64,000 nt of DNA from CAVTWD01 sp963738325 (GTDB lineage Bacteria; Actinomycetota; Acidimicrobiia; Acidimicrobiales; Ilumatobacteraceae): assembly GCA_963738325.1 (NCBI GenBank), contig CAVTWD010000013.1, positions 248,001 through 312,000 of the forward strand, written 5' to 3'. Positions 22,938 to 32,073 of the stretch are shown in pieces. The notes below the pieces were generated by a model that had not been told where the DNA came from, made no database searches, and was given only the letters and a program-made list of their open reading frames with translations. The position numbers and the translations under genes are program-made. Position 1 is the first letter of the stretch, and every line of letters begins with the position of its first letter.

Positions 22938-24878
22938 TCAGCCCACGGCCTGCGCGATCAGATCGGCGAACGCGGCGGCGCCCGCCGGCCGCAGGTGGAT
23001 CCCGTCGTTCCAGAAGTACTCGTGGTGCGCGTTGCCAACCGCGTTCCAGTTGAGGAACACGATGTTCGGGTACTTCTTCGCCGTCGCCGCTATGTAGCCG
23101 TTCACGCGGTCCTGCCAGTCACGCGGATCCTTCGTGTTGAGCAGCACGACCTTCGGCACGTGCGACAACGTCGTCATCAGCTTGTCGTACTGGGCCTGGC
23201 TGGTGATGCCGTTCGTGCCCAGATGGATGATGACGCAGCGGCCGATTCGACCGGCGGCCAGCAGCTGGGCGGCCAGGAGGGCGCCCGCCTTCACCTGCCG
23301 GTTGACCATGGCGTCGACGAGGATGCCCGGCATTCGCTTCTCGAGCGCGGACTTGGCCCCGAGCATCACGGAGTCGCCGATGGCCAGGACGCCGCTGTAG
23401 GACGGCCCGACGACCGTGGCCTGCGTGGGCTTGGTCGTGCCGGTGGCGGCGCTCACCGGAGTGCTCCTCGCTCGCGGGGCCGCCGTGTGCGCGGTCGTGG
23501 CCGGATGGGTCGTCGAGCGTGGCGGGACCGTGGTGGCCGCGAGCGCCGAGGAGGGATCGAAGCCGGTCGGCGTGGCCGCGGGGCGGGCGGCGGCGAAGCC
23601 CCCGACCACGAGCACAGCCAGCACGGCCCCGACGCTGCCGGCCAGCGCCGCCTTCCGAGCGAGCGCGACCCGCACCTCGTACTTGGACGCCCGGTAGCGG
23701 GCCAGCCAGCGGCCGATGGCTCCCCTGCGGATGGGCATCTCGACGAACCGGTAGGAGAACTCCGCGATCACGATGGTGAGAGCGAAGCGGACGAACAACA
23801 ATGGGTAGCCCGTGATCCCCACGTCGAAGCCGGGCCGGGTGATCACGAAGATCGGCCAGTGCCACAAGTAGATGCCGTAGGAGCGCTCTCCGATCCACGT
23901 GAGGACGCCGACGCCGAGCACCCGTCGACCGAGCAGCGAGACCGGGTGGGCGACGACGGCGATCACGACGGCCGTGGTGAGCGACAGCACGACGAAGCCG
24001 CCGCGGTAGAGGAACGGATCGAACTCGTCGCTGCGGAAGAAGAACCAGAACAGCCCGATCACGGCAAGGGTGCCGGCGCAGTCGAGCACCCAGCGCGCCC
24101 CGGGTCCGGTGCGTTTCGTGAGCCGCCACGGCGCCCAGAGGAAGGCCAGCGCGGCACCGATGAGGAGGCCGCTCGCCCGCGTGTCGGTGCCGTAGTACAC
24201 GCGGGACGGGTCGGTGTCGGGCGTGTAGAGCACGGCCATGAGCAACGCGGAAGCGGCCGCCATCGCGAGGATGGCCATGACGATCCGGCTCGTCTTGTTG
24301 TGGAAGACCACGAGCAGGCCGAACAAGATCAGCGGCCACACCAAATAGAACTGCTCCTCGACGGCCAAAGACCACAGGTGCTTGAACGGCGAGTCCCGTC
24401 CGGCGGCTTCGAAGTACGACTGCTTCGAGAAGATCAGGTACCAGTTCGTGACGTAGGTGAGGGCGGCCACCACGTCACCCCGGATCTTGAACATCTCCTC
24501 GCGGATGAACAGGAACCAATAGAGCGAGACCGTGATCAGCAGGAGGTAGAGCGCGGGGAGAAGCCGGCGGGCGCGCCGGAACCAGAACTGCTTGAAGTCG
24601 ATCTTGCCTTCGCCCGTCGCCACGGTCTTGTTGCGGAACTCCGCCAGCAGCAGCGCGGTGATCAGGTAACCGCTGATCACGAAGAAGACCTCGACACCGA
24701 GGAACCCGCCCTTCGGGAGCCACGGGATGCCGGTGTCGCGGGCGTGGTAGAGCAGCACGGCGGTCACCGAGATGGCGCGGAGCCCGTCGAGGCCGGGCAG
24801 GTACGACAACGCCACCTTCCGCGGGCGGTCAGCCGCAGCGACCGCGGGAGAAGCCAGCGTCGACGTCATTTCGCTCAT
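22938..24878 (-). CDS. OafA/YrhL-type acyltransferase with C-terminal SGNH domain
   Basis: Integral membrane O-acyltransferase of about 646 residues. The N-terminal domain has the family start LPGLDGLRAISVTAVLLYHA, FFVISGYLI, FWFRRARRLLPALYLLL, HLWSLAVEEQFYLVWP and about ten hydrophobic helices ending near IAEFSYRFVEMPIRRG. After a Thr/Ala/Pro-rich linker, an extracytoplasmic SGNH-hydrolase-like domain follows: VLAIGDSVMLGA, IIHLGTNG, and DGIHLRPAGAAAFADLI. Such two-domain proteins move acyl groups across the membrane and attach them to cell-surface polysaccharides or peptidoglycan. Start ATG 24878 is chosen; ATG 24869 is possible. The frame is intact over almost 2 kb. Confidence 0.94.
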   Translation of the reverse strand: MSEMTSTLASPAVAAADRPRKVALSYLPGLDGLRAISVTAVLLYHARDTGIPWLPKGGFLGVEVFFVISGYLITALLLAEFRNKTVATGEGKIDFKQFWFRRARRLLPALYLLLITVSLYWFLFIREEMFKIRGDVVAALTYVTNWYLIFSKQSYFEAAGRDSPFKHLWSLAVEEQFYLVWPLILFGLLVVFHNKTSRIVMAILAMAAASALLMAVLYTPDTDPSRVYYGTDTRASGLLIGAALAFLWAPWRLTKRTGPGARWVLDCAGTLAVIGLFWFFFRSDEFDPFLYRGGFVVLSLTTAVVIAVVAHPVSLLGRRVLGVGVLTWIGERSYGIYLWHWPIFVITRPGFDVGITGYPLLFVRFALTIVIAEFSYRFVEMPIRRGAIGRWLARYRASKYEVRVALARKAALAGSVGAVLAVLVVGGFAAARPAATPTGFDPSSALAATTVPPRSTTHPATTAHTAAPRARSTPVSAATGTTKPTQATVVGPSYSGVLAIGDSVMLGAKSALEKRMPGILVDAMVNRQVKAGALLAAQLLAAGRIGRCVIIHLGTNGITSQAQYDKLMTTLSHVPKVVLLNTKDPRDWQDRVNGYIAATAKKYPNIVFLNWNAVGNAHHEYFWNDGIHLRPAGAAAFADLIAQAVG

Positions 24879-25092
24879 TCTTCCCGAATCTGACCGTTGG
24901 CTCGTGAGCAGCGTGTTCCCTCCCGCCGGGCCCCGCCCCCGAGACCCGGGGATCCTACCGGCCACGGGGTGCGGCGGAAGGGGTACCCCTGGTCACCCCC
25001 GCTCGCCGGCCTAGGTCGGGAACACCCGGGACGCCCGCCCTCGTGTCCGATTTCCGCCAGTAGACGGGCGAGGGTCGTGCCAGCATGGCGCC

Positions 25093-26570
25093 GTGCTCCT
25101 CGACGCCGACCGCTGCTACCGGGCCGTGCAGAGCCGCGATGCCCGCTTCGACGGGTGGTTCGTCATCGCGGTGACCTCGACCGGGATCTACTGCCGGCCG
25201 AGCTGCCCCGCCATGACGCCCAAGCGAACCAACGTTCGCTTCTACGCCGACGCCGCGGGCGCGCAGCGAGAAGGGTTCCGGGCCTGCAAGCGCTGCCGCC
25301 CCGACGCCTCCCCCGGCTCGCCCGAGTGGAACACGCGCGCCGACCTCGTCGGCCGGGCCATGCGTCTCATCGCCGACGGCGTCGTGGATCGGGAAGGCGT
25401 CACCGGGGTCGCCCGGCGGCTCAACGTCAGCGACCGCCACCTCCACCGGATCCTGCGCGCCGAGGTCGGGGCCGGTCCCTTGCCGATCGCGCGGGCCCAG
25501 CGGGCCCAGACCGCCCGCCTGCTCATCGAGACGACCGACCTCCCGGTCACCCAGGTGGCCTTCGCCGCCGGATTCGCGAGCGTGCGCCAGTTCAACGACA
25601 CCGTGCGCGAGATCTTCGCCTCCACGCCGAGCGAGCTGCGCCACACCAGCCGCCATCGCCGCGGACCGATCACACCGGGCGCCCTCTCCCTGCGCCTCCC
25701 CTACCGCGCTCCGTTCGCGGCGGAACCGCTCTTCGACTTCCTGGCCGAGCGAGCCGTCCCCGGTGTCGAGGCCGTGCGCGGGAGCACGTACCAGCGCACG
25801 CTGCGCCTGCCCCACGGCGCCGGCACCGTCGCGGTCGAACCCGCCGCCGGCCACATCGCCTGCACCCTCCGGCTCGAGGACCTGCGCGACCTCGGGGCGG
25901 CGGTGCAGCGCACCCGCCGCCTCCTCGATCTCGATGCCGATCCCGTCACAGTCGACGCGGCCTTCGCCGAGGATCCGGTGCTCGCGCCGTTGGTCCGCGC
26001 GACCCCCGGCTTGCGGGTGCCCGGCCACGTGGACGGGGCCGAGGTCGTGATTCGCGCCGTCCTGGGCCAGCAGGTGTCGGTGGCCGGCGCTCGCACGGCC
26101 GCCGGCCGCCTTGTCGCCGGCCTCGGCCGGCCGCTGGAGAACGGCCACGGCGGGCTGACGCACCTGTTCCCGGACGCGGCCACAGTGGCGGGCGCCGCCG
26201 ACGCCGACCTGCCCATGCCGGCCACGAGGCGCGCCGCCCTGCGAGCGCTGGCCGCGGCCCTGGCGAGCGGTGAGATCACGGTGGACGGCGGCACCGACCG
26301 CGCCACGCTCGAGGCACAGCTCCGGGCCGTCGCCGGCATCGGCCCGTGGACCGCTTCGTACATCGCGCTGCGCGGGACGGGCCATCCCGACGCCTTCCTG
26401 CCCTCCGATCTCGGCGTGCGCCGCGCCTTGGAGCGCCTCGGCCTGCCCGGCGATCCGCGCAGGCGGCGCGGATCGCCGAGGGCTGGCGCCCGTGGCGCGC
26501 CTACGCCCTCCTGCACCTCTGGAACTCGCTCACCCCCACACTCATGAGGAGCTCGACACCATGGACCTGA
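25093..26570 (+). CDS. Bifunctional AdaA regulator / AlkA 3-methyladenine DNA glycosylase (frameshifted at 3' end)
   Basis: Fusion protein of the alkylation response. Residues 1-90 are an Ada methyl-phosphotriester domain with the zinc/acceptor cysteines in GIYCRPSCP and FRACKRCRPD. Next is an AraC-type HTH region (VTGVARRLNVSDRHLHRILR, VTQVAFAAGFASVRQFNDTV). The C-terminal 290 residues are AlkA: a beta domain, then RAVLGQQVSVAGARTAAGR and the helix-hairpin-helix AVAGIGPWTASYIALRGTGH with the catalytic Asp region DAFLPSDLGVRRAL. Near 26460 an indel shifts the frame; the genuine end IAEGWRPWRAYALLHLWNSL continues to the TGA at 26568. The stop overlaps the ogt-like start by 10 bases. The GTG at 25093 is the start. 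Confidence 0.93.
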
Positions 26571-27055
26571 CCGTCGTCCCCACCCCGGCCGGACCCTTCA
26601 CCATCGTCGCCGACGACGACGTGGTGCTGGCCAGCGGCTGGTCGGCCGAACCCACCGACGTGGTCGAACGGATCTCGCCCACGCTGCGCACGACGGACTG
26701 GCGCCGGCGAGACGACCTCGGCGACATCACGAAGGCCGTCCACGCGTACCTCGAGGGCGATCTCGGCGCGATCGACGCCATCCCGGTTCGCCAGGTCGGA
26801 GGACCGTTCCTGCGCCAGGCGTGGGAGGCGCTGCGCGACGTCCTCCCCGGCCATCCCGTCTCGTACTCGGAGCTCGCCGCTCGCTGCGGGCAGCCGGCCG
26901 CCGTTCGTCCCGCCGCCAACGCGTGCGCCCGCAACGCGCCCGCCCTGTTCGTGCCCTGCCACCGGGCCCTGCGGGCCGACGGCTCGCTGGGCGGGTACCG
27001 GTGGGGGCTCGACGTGAAGCGGTGGCTGCTCGACCACGAGGCCGCGGCCGGCTGA
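26561..27055 (+). CDS. ogt: Methylated-DNA-[protein]-cysteine S-methyltransferase
   Basis: A 164-residue O6-methylguanine-DNA methyltransferase, a suicide enzyme that takes the methyl group onto Cys133 in the active-site motif PCHR (132-135). The preceding helix-turn-helix VSYSELAARCGQPAAVRPAA and ANACARNAP (asparagine hinge) are typical, as is GSLGGYRWGLDVKRWLLDHE at the end. It overlaps the Ada-AlkA gene by 10 bases, forming a compact alkylation-damage repair operon. The regulator half of the upstream protein probably controls both. Confidence 0.95.
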   Translation: MDLTVVPTPAGPFTIVADDDVVLASGWSAEPTDVVERISPTLRTTDWRRRDDLGDITKAVHAYLEGDLGAIDAIPVRQVGGPFLRQAWEALRDVLPGHPVSYSELAARCGQPAAVRPAANACARNAPALFVPCHRALRADGSLGGYRWGLDVKRWLLDHEAAAG

Positions 27056-27129
27056 GCGATCAGCGGCGCGGCCCGCTGCGCAGGGCGTCGCGCCCATCCC
27101 ACTACAGGCGCCGTGCGAGGGTAGGCGCG

Positions 27130-28620
27130 GTGAGCGATGCGCCCCGTTCCGGCTTGCCGCCGAGCGCGGCGGGCACGGTCCGTGCCGGCACGGCCGAGGG
27201 CCGCTGGATCATCGCCGCCACCGTCCTCGGGTCGGGCATCGCCTTCCTCGACAGCACGGTCGTCAACGTGGCGCTGCCCACGATCGGGCGCGATCTCGAC
27301 ACCGACCTCGCCGGCCTGCAATGGGTTCTCGACAGCTACCTCGTGACCCTCACGGGCCTCCTGCTGCTCGGCGGCTCGTTGGGTGACCGTTACGGCCGGC
27401 GGAGGATCTTCGTGGCCGGCCTCGTGGCGTTCACCGCGGCGTCGCTGTTGTGCTCGGTGGCGCCCGGCATCGGCGCCCTCGTGGCCGCACGAGCCCTCCA
27501 GGGAGCGGGCGCCGCGCTCCTCGTGCCCGGCAGCCTCGCCATCATCTCAGCGAGCTTCCACCCGGACGACCGCGGTCGCGCGGTCGGATCGTGGTCGGCA
27601 CTGGCGGGGGTGGCGAGCGCGGTGGGGCCCTTCGTCGGCGGCTGGCTGGTGCAGACGTGGTCGTGGCGGCTGATCTTCCTCATCAACCTCCCGCTCGCCG
27701 CCGTCGCGGTCTGGATCACGCTCCGCAAGGTGCCCGAGTCACGCGATGTCCGCCCTCATGGCGCCATCGACGTCGCCGGCGCCGTCCTCATCTCGGTCAG
27801 CCTCGCCGCGCTGGCGTTCGCGGCCATCGAAGGACCCTCGTCCGGACGCACGACCGCGATCGTGTTCGGCGGCGTCGGCCTGGCCGCGCTCGGCGGCTTC
27901 GTGGCCGTCGAAGCCCGCCGAGACGATCCGATGTTGCCGCTCGGGCTCTTCCGCTCGCGCCAGTTCGTCGGCGCCAACCTCACCACCCTGGCTGTGTACG
28001 CCGGGCTCGGCGCCGCCACCTTCCTCGTGATCCTGCAGCTCCAACTCGTCGTCGGCTGGTCGCCCGTCGCCGCCGGCGCGTCGCTGCTGCCGGTCACGAT
28101 CGCGATGCTGTTGCTCTCGAGCCGCGCCGGCGTGCTCGCTCAGCGCATCGGGCCAAGGTTGCCGATGACGGTCGGTCCCCTCGTCGCCGGCGTGGGCTTG
28201 CTCCTCTACCGGCGCGTCGGCCCGGAGGCGACGTTCCTCGCGGACGTGTTGCCGGCGGCAGCCGTGCTCGGGCTCGGGCTGGCCCTCACGGTGGCGCCGC
28301 TCACCGCCACCGTCCTCGGCTCGGTGGAGGAGGGCGACCTCGGGGTCGCATCGGGGGTGAACAACGCGGTGGCCCGGCTGGCGGGGCTCCTCTCCATCGC
28401 CGTGCTGCCGGGCGTGGTCGGCCTCGACACGACGTCCACCGCGGCGAGCTTCGACGCCGGCTTCGATCGTGCCGTGGTCGTCGCCGCCGTGCTGTGCTTC
28501 GTCGGCGGCCTCGTGGCGTGGGCGACGGTGCGCACGGCCCGGGTGGCGGAGCCGACCCCCGCCCCGCTCGAGCACCCGTGCGCGGACCCCTGCCGGCTGG
28601 AGCCGTCAGCGCGAGCGTGA
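27130..28620 (+). CDS. MFS transporter, DHA2 (EmrB/QacA) family
   Basis: Intact 496-residue multidrug-type major facilitator with about 14 hydrophobic helices. Signatures include FLDSTVVNVALPTIGRDL in helix 1, GGSLGDRYGRRRIFVAG for the helix 2-3 loop (motif A) and AGVASAVGPFVGGWLVQTWS (motif C of antiporters) in helix 5. Members export drugs or amphiphiles in exchange for protons. Start GTG 27130 is preferred because the upstream frame lacks conserved sequence. The 3' end overlaps the convergent oxidase gene by 15 bases. Substrate unknown. Confidence 0.93.
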   Translation: MSDAPRSGLPPSAAGTVRAGTAEGRWIIAATVLGSGIAFLDSTVVNVALPTIGRDLDTDLAGLQWVLDSYLVTLTGLLLLGGSLGDRYGRRRIFVAGLVAFTAASLLCSVAPGIGALVAARALQGAGAALLVPGSLAIISASFHPDDRGRAVGSWSALAGVASAVGPFVGGWLVQTWSWRLIFLINLPLAAVAVWITLRKVPESRDVRPHGAIDVAGAVLISVSLAALAFAAIEGPSSGRTTAIVFGGVGLAALGGFVAVEARRDDPMLPLGLFRSRQFVGANLTTLAVYAGLGAATFLVILQLQLVVGWSPVAAGASLLPVTIAMLLLSSRAGVLAQRIGPRLPMTVGPLVAGVGLLLYRRVGPEATFLADVLPAAAVLGLGLALTVAPLTATVLGSVEEGDLGVASGVNNAVARLAGLLSIAVLPGVVGLDTTSTAASFDAGFDRAVVVAAVLCFVGGLVAWATVRTARVAEPTPAPLEHPCADPCRLEPSARA

Positions 28621-29706
28621 CCGGCCCTGGCGAGAGGGCGCGGTGGCGAGCGCGAACGGCCCGCCGGTCGGGCCCCCGAGAGCGAGATCGGCCAACAGCC
28701 GCCCGATCACGGGAGCGAACTTGAACCCGTGCCCACCAAAGCCGGCGCCGACCACGAGCGGGCCGACGCGGTCGATGACGAAGTCGTCCGTCGGCGTGGT
28801 GGCGTACAGGCAAGTGGCGGCCTCGACGGGCTCGGGATCGACGCCCGGCACCCAGTGTGGGATCGACGTGAGGAGCCGTGCCCACGAGACGGGCTCGACC
28901 TCGGAGCGGCGATGGTCGGGATCGACGACCGGGCCGGTGCCGTGCTCGCCCACCTTCAGGCGTCCGTCGGGCGTCGGGAGGCCGTAGTGCAGCGGTTCGC
29001 CGCGGTGGATGAAGCACGGCCACGGCTCGTCGGCAGTTCGAGGGGAGAGGTAGGCCACCTGCTCCTCGGTCACACAGAGCGCCGGCAGCTCGATCAACTC
29101 CCACAGGAGCCGATCGCACCACGCCCCAGCGGTCACGATCGCCACTGCCGCGCTCAGCTCCGCCTCGGCCGTGCGCAGTTGCACGCCGCCGCCGCTCGCT
29201 TCGATGCGCAGGACCTCGACGCCGTAGCGCCAGTCCGCGCCTCGGGCCACCGAGCCCGCTCGAAAGGCGGCGAGCACCGCGTCGGCTTCCAGCCATCCGC
29301 CACCGGGTTGGTGGAGGACGCGGCCTTCGAACCGCAGACCCGGCCAGCGCTCCCGAGCAGCGCCGGCGCTCAGCCACTCGTAGCGGACAAGGCAGGCTCG
29401 GTAGGCGGCCTCGATCTCCGCCAGCTCGTCGTCGGCGCCGTGGTCGATCGCCCCGGAGACGTGCAGCAGCCGTCGGCCAGCCTCCTCTTCGAGCCGCGCC
29501 CAGCCGTCGAGGGCTTCGAGGCCGAGCTGGACGTAGAGCGGTGTCGTGTAGCCGAGGCGCATGATCCGTTCCCGACCGTGCGACGAGCCGCGGTCGTGCC
29601 CCGGCTCGAACCGTTCGAGAACCACGACGGACCGGCCACGGCGGCTGAGCTCCCAGGCCGCGGCGGAACCGGCCAGACCGGCCCCGATCACAACGGCGTC
29701 GATCAC
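28606..29706 (-). CDS. Monomeric sarcosine oxidase / N-methyltryptophan oxidase family protein
   Basis: Intact 366-residue FAD-dependent amine oxidase. N-terminal motif VIGAGLAGSAAAWELSRRGR, then SSHGRERIMRLGY, close to the family's SSHGxTRI. The C-terminal part has CLYATTPTDDFVIDRVGPLV, where the Cys corresponds to the residue that carries covalently bound FAD in sarcosine oxidase, and VGAGFGGHGFKFAPVIGRLL. Members oxidise N-methylated amino acids, releasing formaldehyde and peroxide. Convergent overlap with the MFS gene; divergent from the Asp-rich repeat gene with only 23 bases between starts. Confidence 0.93.
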   Translation of the reverse strand: MIDAVVIGAGLAGSAAAWELSRRGRSVVVLERFEPGHDRGSSHGRERIMRLGYTTPLYVQLGLEALDGWARLEEEAGRRLLHVSGAIDHGADDELAEIEAAYRACLVRYEWLSAGAARERWPGLRFEGRVLHQPGGGWLEADAVLAAFRAGSVARGADWRYGVEVLRIEASGGGVQLRTAEAELSAAVAIVTAGAWCDRLLWELIELPALCVTEEQVAYLSPRTADEPWPCFIHRGEPLHYGLPTPDGRLKVGEHGTGPVVDPDHRRSEVEPVSWARLLTSIPHWVPGVDPEPVEAATCLYATTPTDDFVIDRVGPLVVGAGFGGHGFKFAPVIGRLLADLALGGPTGGPFALATAPSRQGRSRSR

Positions 29707-29716
29707 GCCGAGACCG

Positions 29717-29722
29717 TACTGT
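29717..29722 (+). promoter_or_regulatory. Putative -10 box TACTGT
   Basis: TACTGT ends 7 bases before the ATG at 29730, again the leaderless arrangement. With only 23 bases between the divergent starts, most of the promoter must lie inside the oxidase gene. Confidence 0.4.
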
Positions 29723-29729
29723 TGCCGCC

Positions 29730-30104
29730 ATGAGCGAGCAGGACGTGGGCGACGCGGGCGAAGGCGGCCGGGTAGAGCGCTTCGATCTCGACGTCGACGG
29801 CGACGGGGTCAACGACGGCACCGAGGTGGTGGAGACCCGGTACCTCGACGTGGACGAGGACGGGCAAGCCGATCTGGTCGTCGTCACCGACACACTCACC
29901 TTCGACGTCGACCACGACGGCACCCCTGACGCGGTCATCGTCACCGAGACCGTCGGCATGGACGTCGATGGCGACGGCAACGTGGATGCCGTCGAGGTGA
30001 CACGCACGACGCTGCGTGACGCGCACGGTGACGGCCGCTTGGAGGTCGTCGGTGTGGAGGAGATCGACTACACCGACGTGCCTCAACCGCCCGAGGACGG
30101 CTGA
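29730..30104 (+). CDS. Small acidic protein with Asp-rich calcium-binding-like repeats
   Basis: A 124-residue, strongly acidic protein made of four to five repeats of about 20 residues, each with a D-x-D-x-D-G core: FDLDVDGDGVNDGTEVVETR, LDVDEDGQADLVVVTDTL, FDVDHDGTPDAVIVTETV, MDVDGDGNVDAVEVTRTT and a weaker DAHGDGRLEVV. The spacing of acidic residues resembles EF-hand-like loops of dockerins and thrombospondin type 3 repeats, which bind calcium. No signal peptide or membrane anchor is visible, so it appears cytoplasmic, unlike most such proteins. Its 3' end overlaps the convergent DUF6457 gene by 22 bases. Function unknown; metal binding is inference. Confidence 0.8.
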   Translation: MSEQDVGDAGEGGRVERFDLDVDGDGVNDGTEVVETRYLDVDEDGQADLVVVTDTLTFDVDHDGTPDAVIVTETVGMDVDGDGNVDAVEVTRTTLRDAHGDGRLEVVGVEEIDYTDVPQPPEDG

Positions 30105-30310
30105 TCACCCACGCGCCGGGCCCGCTCCAGCGCGGCCCGCAGGTCGACCCCGGAGCGACCGAGCAGGAAGCACGCGATGGGCGCGGCGGTGCGCTCGGAC
30201 GCATGGGCGGCGACGCCGGCCAGCTCCAGCAGTTGCTCGACGGCGTCGGCGTCGGGCGGGGTGACGCCCAGCTCGAGCGCGAACGCAGCGGTCCACTCGT
30301 TGCCGGTCAT
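30083..30310 (-). CDS. DUF6457 family protein
   Basis: A 75-residue protein with the DUF6457 pattern: ALELGVTPPDADAVEQLLEL, then AGVAAHASERTAAPIACFLL and GRSGVDLRAALERA. In many actinobacteria a domain of this kind is linked to molybdopterin-cofactor genes, so a role in cofactor biology has been suggested, without proof. The ATG at 30310 has an AGGAGG site upstream. No molybdopterin synthesis gene is adjacent here, though a molybdenum oxidoreductase lies 20 kb away. Confidence 0.82.
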   Translation of the reverse strand: MTGNEWTAAFALELGVTPPDADAVEQLLELAGVAAHASERTAAPIACFLLGRSGVDLRAALERARRVGDQPSSGG

Positions 30311-30438
30311 ATCCGGACCTCCTCTCGACGGCCTTCATCGCAGCTCCTATGCGAAGGTCGCGTCGAGATCATTGCTCCCGACGTGAAGATGTCGTGAAAG
30401 CCATTGACGAGGCCGAGAGACTGGAGAAGGAGGTAGCC

Positions 30439-31176
30439 ATGGCTGACCAACCTCTGGCTCGCCCCATTTCCCGCGGGGTGGTCGTCGTCGGCGCCATCGT
30501 CGTACCGGTGGCGATCGTGGCCGCGCTGATCCCCTTGCGCGAGCACGCGAGCACGGCCAACCTCGCGCTCGGCCTGGTGCTCGTCGTGCTGGGCGCGGCG
30601 GTGATCGGTGGCCGGTTGGCCGGGGTTGTCGCCGGCATCGCTACCGCCCTCGCCTTCGACTTCTTCCTGACCGTCCCGTACCAGTCGCTCAGCATCAGCA
30701 ACGGCGAAGACGTGGCCACCACCGTGCTCCTCGGCCTCGTCGGGCTGGCCGGCGGTGAGCTCGTGGAACGAGCGAGGCGAAGTGCCGAGGAGGCCCGGGC
30801 GCGGCAGGCAGAGGTGACGCGCGTTCGCCGTCAGGCGGAGTTGGTCGCCGGCGGGGAATCACCTGGCCGTCTCATCACGCTCACGAGCGCCGAGCTGAAG
30901 GACCTCCTCGGCCTCACCGACGTCACGTACCACCCGGGTCCAGCTCCGGCCGGCATGGCCGTGCTCACGCATTGGGGTGTCAGCATCCCGGGACGTGCCG
31001 ACCGGGCGGGCGCCGATGTGGCTGCCCTCCCGGTACGCGGCGATGGGCGCGAGGTCGGCCACTTCGTCCTCCAGTTCCCCACCGCCCACGCCGGCACCGG
31101 CATCTCCTCCGACGACCGTTACACCGCGGTGGCGATGGCCGACCAACTCGGCGTCGGGCTGGCTCGGCAGCCCTGA
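30439..31176 (+). CDS. DUF4118 membrane protein (KdpD-like sensor fragment)
   Basis: A 245-residue membrane protein: four hydrophobic segments (VVVVGAIVVPVAIVAALIP; NLALGLVLVVLGAAVIGG; LAGVVAGIATALAFDFFLTV; TTVLLGLVGLAGGELV) with the KdpD DUF4118 signature ALAFDFFLTVPYQSLSI, followed by a charged helix and a soluble domain (ELKDLLGLTDVTYHPG to QLGVGLARQP). No histidine kinase core is present. ATG 30439 is chosen because AAGGAGG lies 6 bases upstream; GTG 30394 is an in-frame alternative. It heads the potassium gene block and is a likely regulator or stabiliser of Kdp function, by inference from position. Confidence 0.85.
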   Translation: MADQPLARPISRGVVVVGAIVVPVAIVAALIPLREHASTANLALGLVLVVLGAAVIGGRLAGVVAGIATALAFDFFLTVPYQSLSISNGEDVATTVLLGLVGLAGGELVERARRSAEEARARQAEVTRVRRQAELVAGGESPGRLITLTSAELKDLLGLTDVTYHPGPAPAGMAVLTHWGVSIPGRADRAGADVAALPVRGDGREVGHFVLQFPTAHAGTGISSDDRYTAVAMADQLGVGLARQP

Positions 31177-31301
31177 TTGCGTTCGTGGAGCGCGTTGCCC
31201 AGGGGTTCTGACACCGGCGCGCGAAGGCCCCATATGTTCTGCGGAGCGGGTCGTTAGAGATCCGTGAAGGCACTGGTCAAACTCTGGTCTGCTCGCTAGG
31301 A

Positions 31302-32060
31302 ATGGGCGAGATGGAGCGCGACACGTCACGCCTGGTCGCCGGGCTCGGGGCCATCACGGTCCTGGTGGTGGCGGGTGTGCTGGTGCCGCTGCGTGACTGG
31401 CTCGGCCCGAGCAACATGGCGCTCGTCCTCGTGCTGGTCGTGGTCGGGGCGGCGGCCTTCGGCGGCCGGCTTGCCGGTGCGGTCACCTCGGTGGTGGCGG
31501 CGCTCTCGTTCGACTTCCTGTACACGCAGCCCTACCTGACGCTGCGCATCAACGAGCGCGAGGACATCATCACCTTTGTCCTGCTGCTGGTGGTCGGCGT
31601 CGCCGTGGGCGAACTCGCCGCGCTACGTGCCAGCAGCCGCCGCGACGCCGTGCTGCGGGCGCGGTCGGCCGCGCGGCTCGAGGCGGTGACCTCCCTGGTC
31701 GCATCAGGAGCCGACGTCGACGAGATCTGGCCCGTCGTGCGGGACGCGCTCGTGGAGCAACTCGACCTCGTGGAGTGCCGCTTCGAGCCCTCCCCCTATG
31801 GTCCTCCGCGGTTGACGGAGCTCGAGCACACTGGGCACATCGCGGGCAACGAGCTGCACTGGGTGCCTGGCGGCTTCGAGCTCCCCACTGCTGGCGTCGA
31901 GTTGCCTGTCAGCCAGGCCGGCCATCGCCTCGGACGGATCGTGCTGATGCCAACGCATGGCACGGGAACCTCCATCGCCGATCGCCGCGCCGCGGTCGCA
32001 CTCGCCGACCAACTCGCGGTGGCGGCCAGCAAGGCACCGACTTTGCATCCCCTCACCTGA
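31302..32060 (+). CDS. Second DUF4118 membrane protein (KdpD-like sensor fragment)
   Basis: Paralogue of the previous gene, 252 residues: DUF4118 helices (LGAITVLVVAGVLVPLRDWL, NMALVLVLVVVGAAAFGGRL, VAALSFDFLYTQPYLTLRI, DIITFVLLLVVGVAVGELAA) and a cytoplasmic domain ending in RRAAVALADQLAVAASKAP. It too lacks kinase motifs. The start is ATG 31302 or ATG 31311. It is followed after 13 bases by a small membrane protein and the kdp genes, suggesting one operon. Both copies share the first-helix position and the ADQL motif near the C-terminus, so they are likely duplicates. Confidence 0.85.
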   Translation: MGEMERDTSRLVAGLGAITVLVVAGVLVPLRDWLGPSNMALVLVLVVVGAAAFGGRLAGAVTSVVAALSFDFLYTQPYLTLRINEREDIITFVLLLVVGVAVGELAALRASSRRDAVLRARSAARLEAVTSLVASGADVDEIWPVVRDALVEQLDLVECRFEPSPYGPPRLTELEHTGHIAGNELHWVPGGFELPTAGVELPVSQAGHRLGRIVLMPTHGTGTSIADRRAAVALADQLAVAASKAPTLHPLT

Positions 32061-32073
32061 CGAAAGGACCACC

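Noticed and set aside
20680..23097. An 805-codon plus-strand frame over SRPBCC and helicase genes
   Set aside because: It crosses two well-supported genes on different strands and has no similarity to any family.
22839..24893. A 684-codon plus-strand frame opposite the acyltransferase
   Set aside because: Its translation is a run of Arg, Glu, Gly and His typical of antisense to a membrane-protein gene; the minus-strand acyltransferase has all family motifs.
30349..30438. A cyclic-di-AMP or other riboswitch ahead of the potassium genes
   Set aside because: The 130-base leader contains no recognisable conserved riboswitch core; only a good ribosome-binding site is seen.
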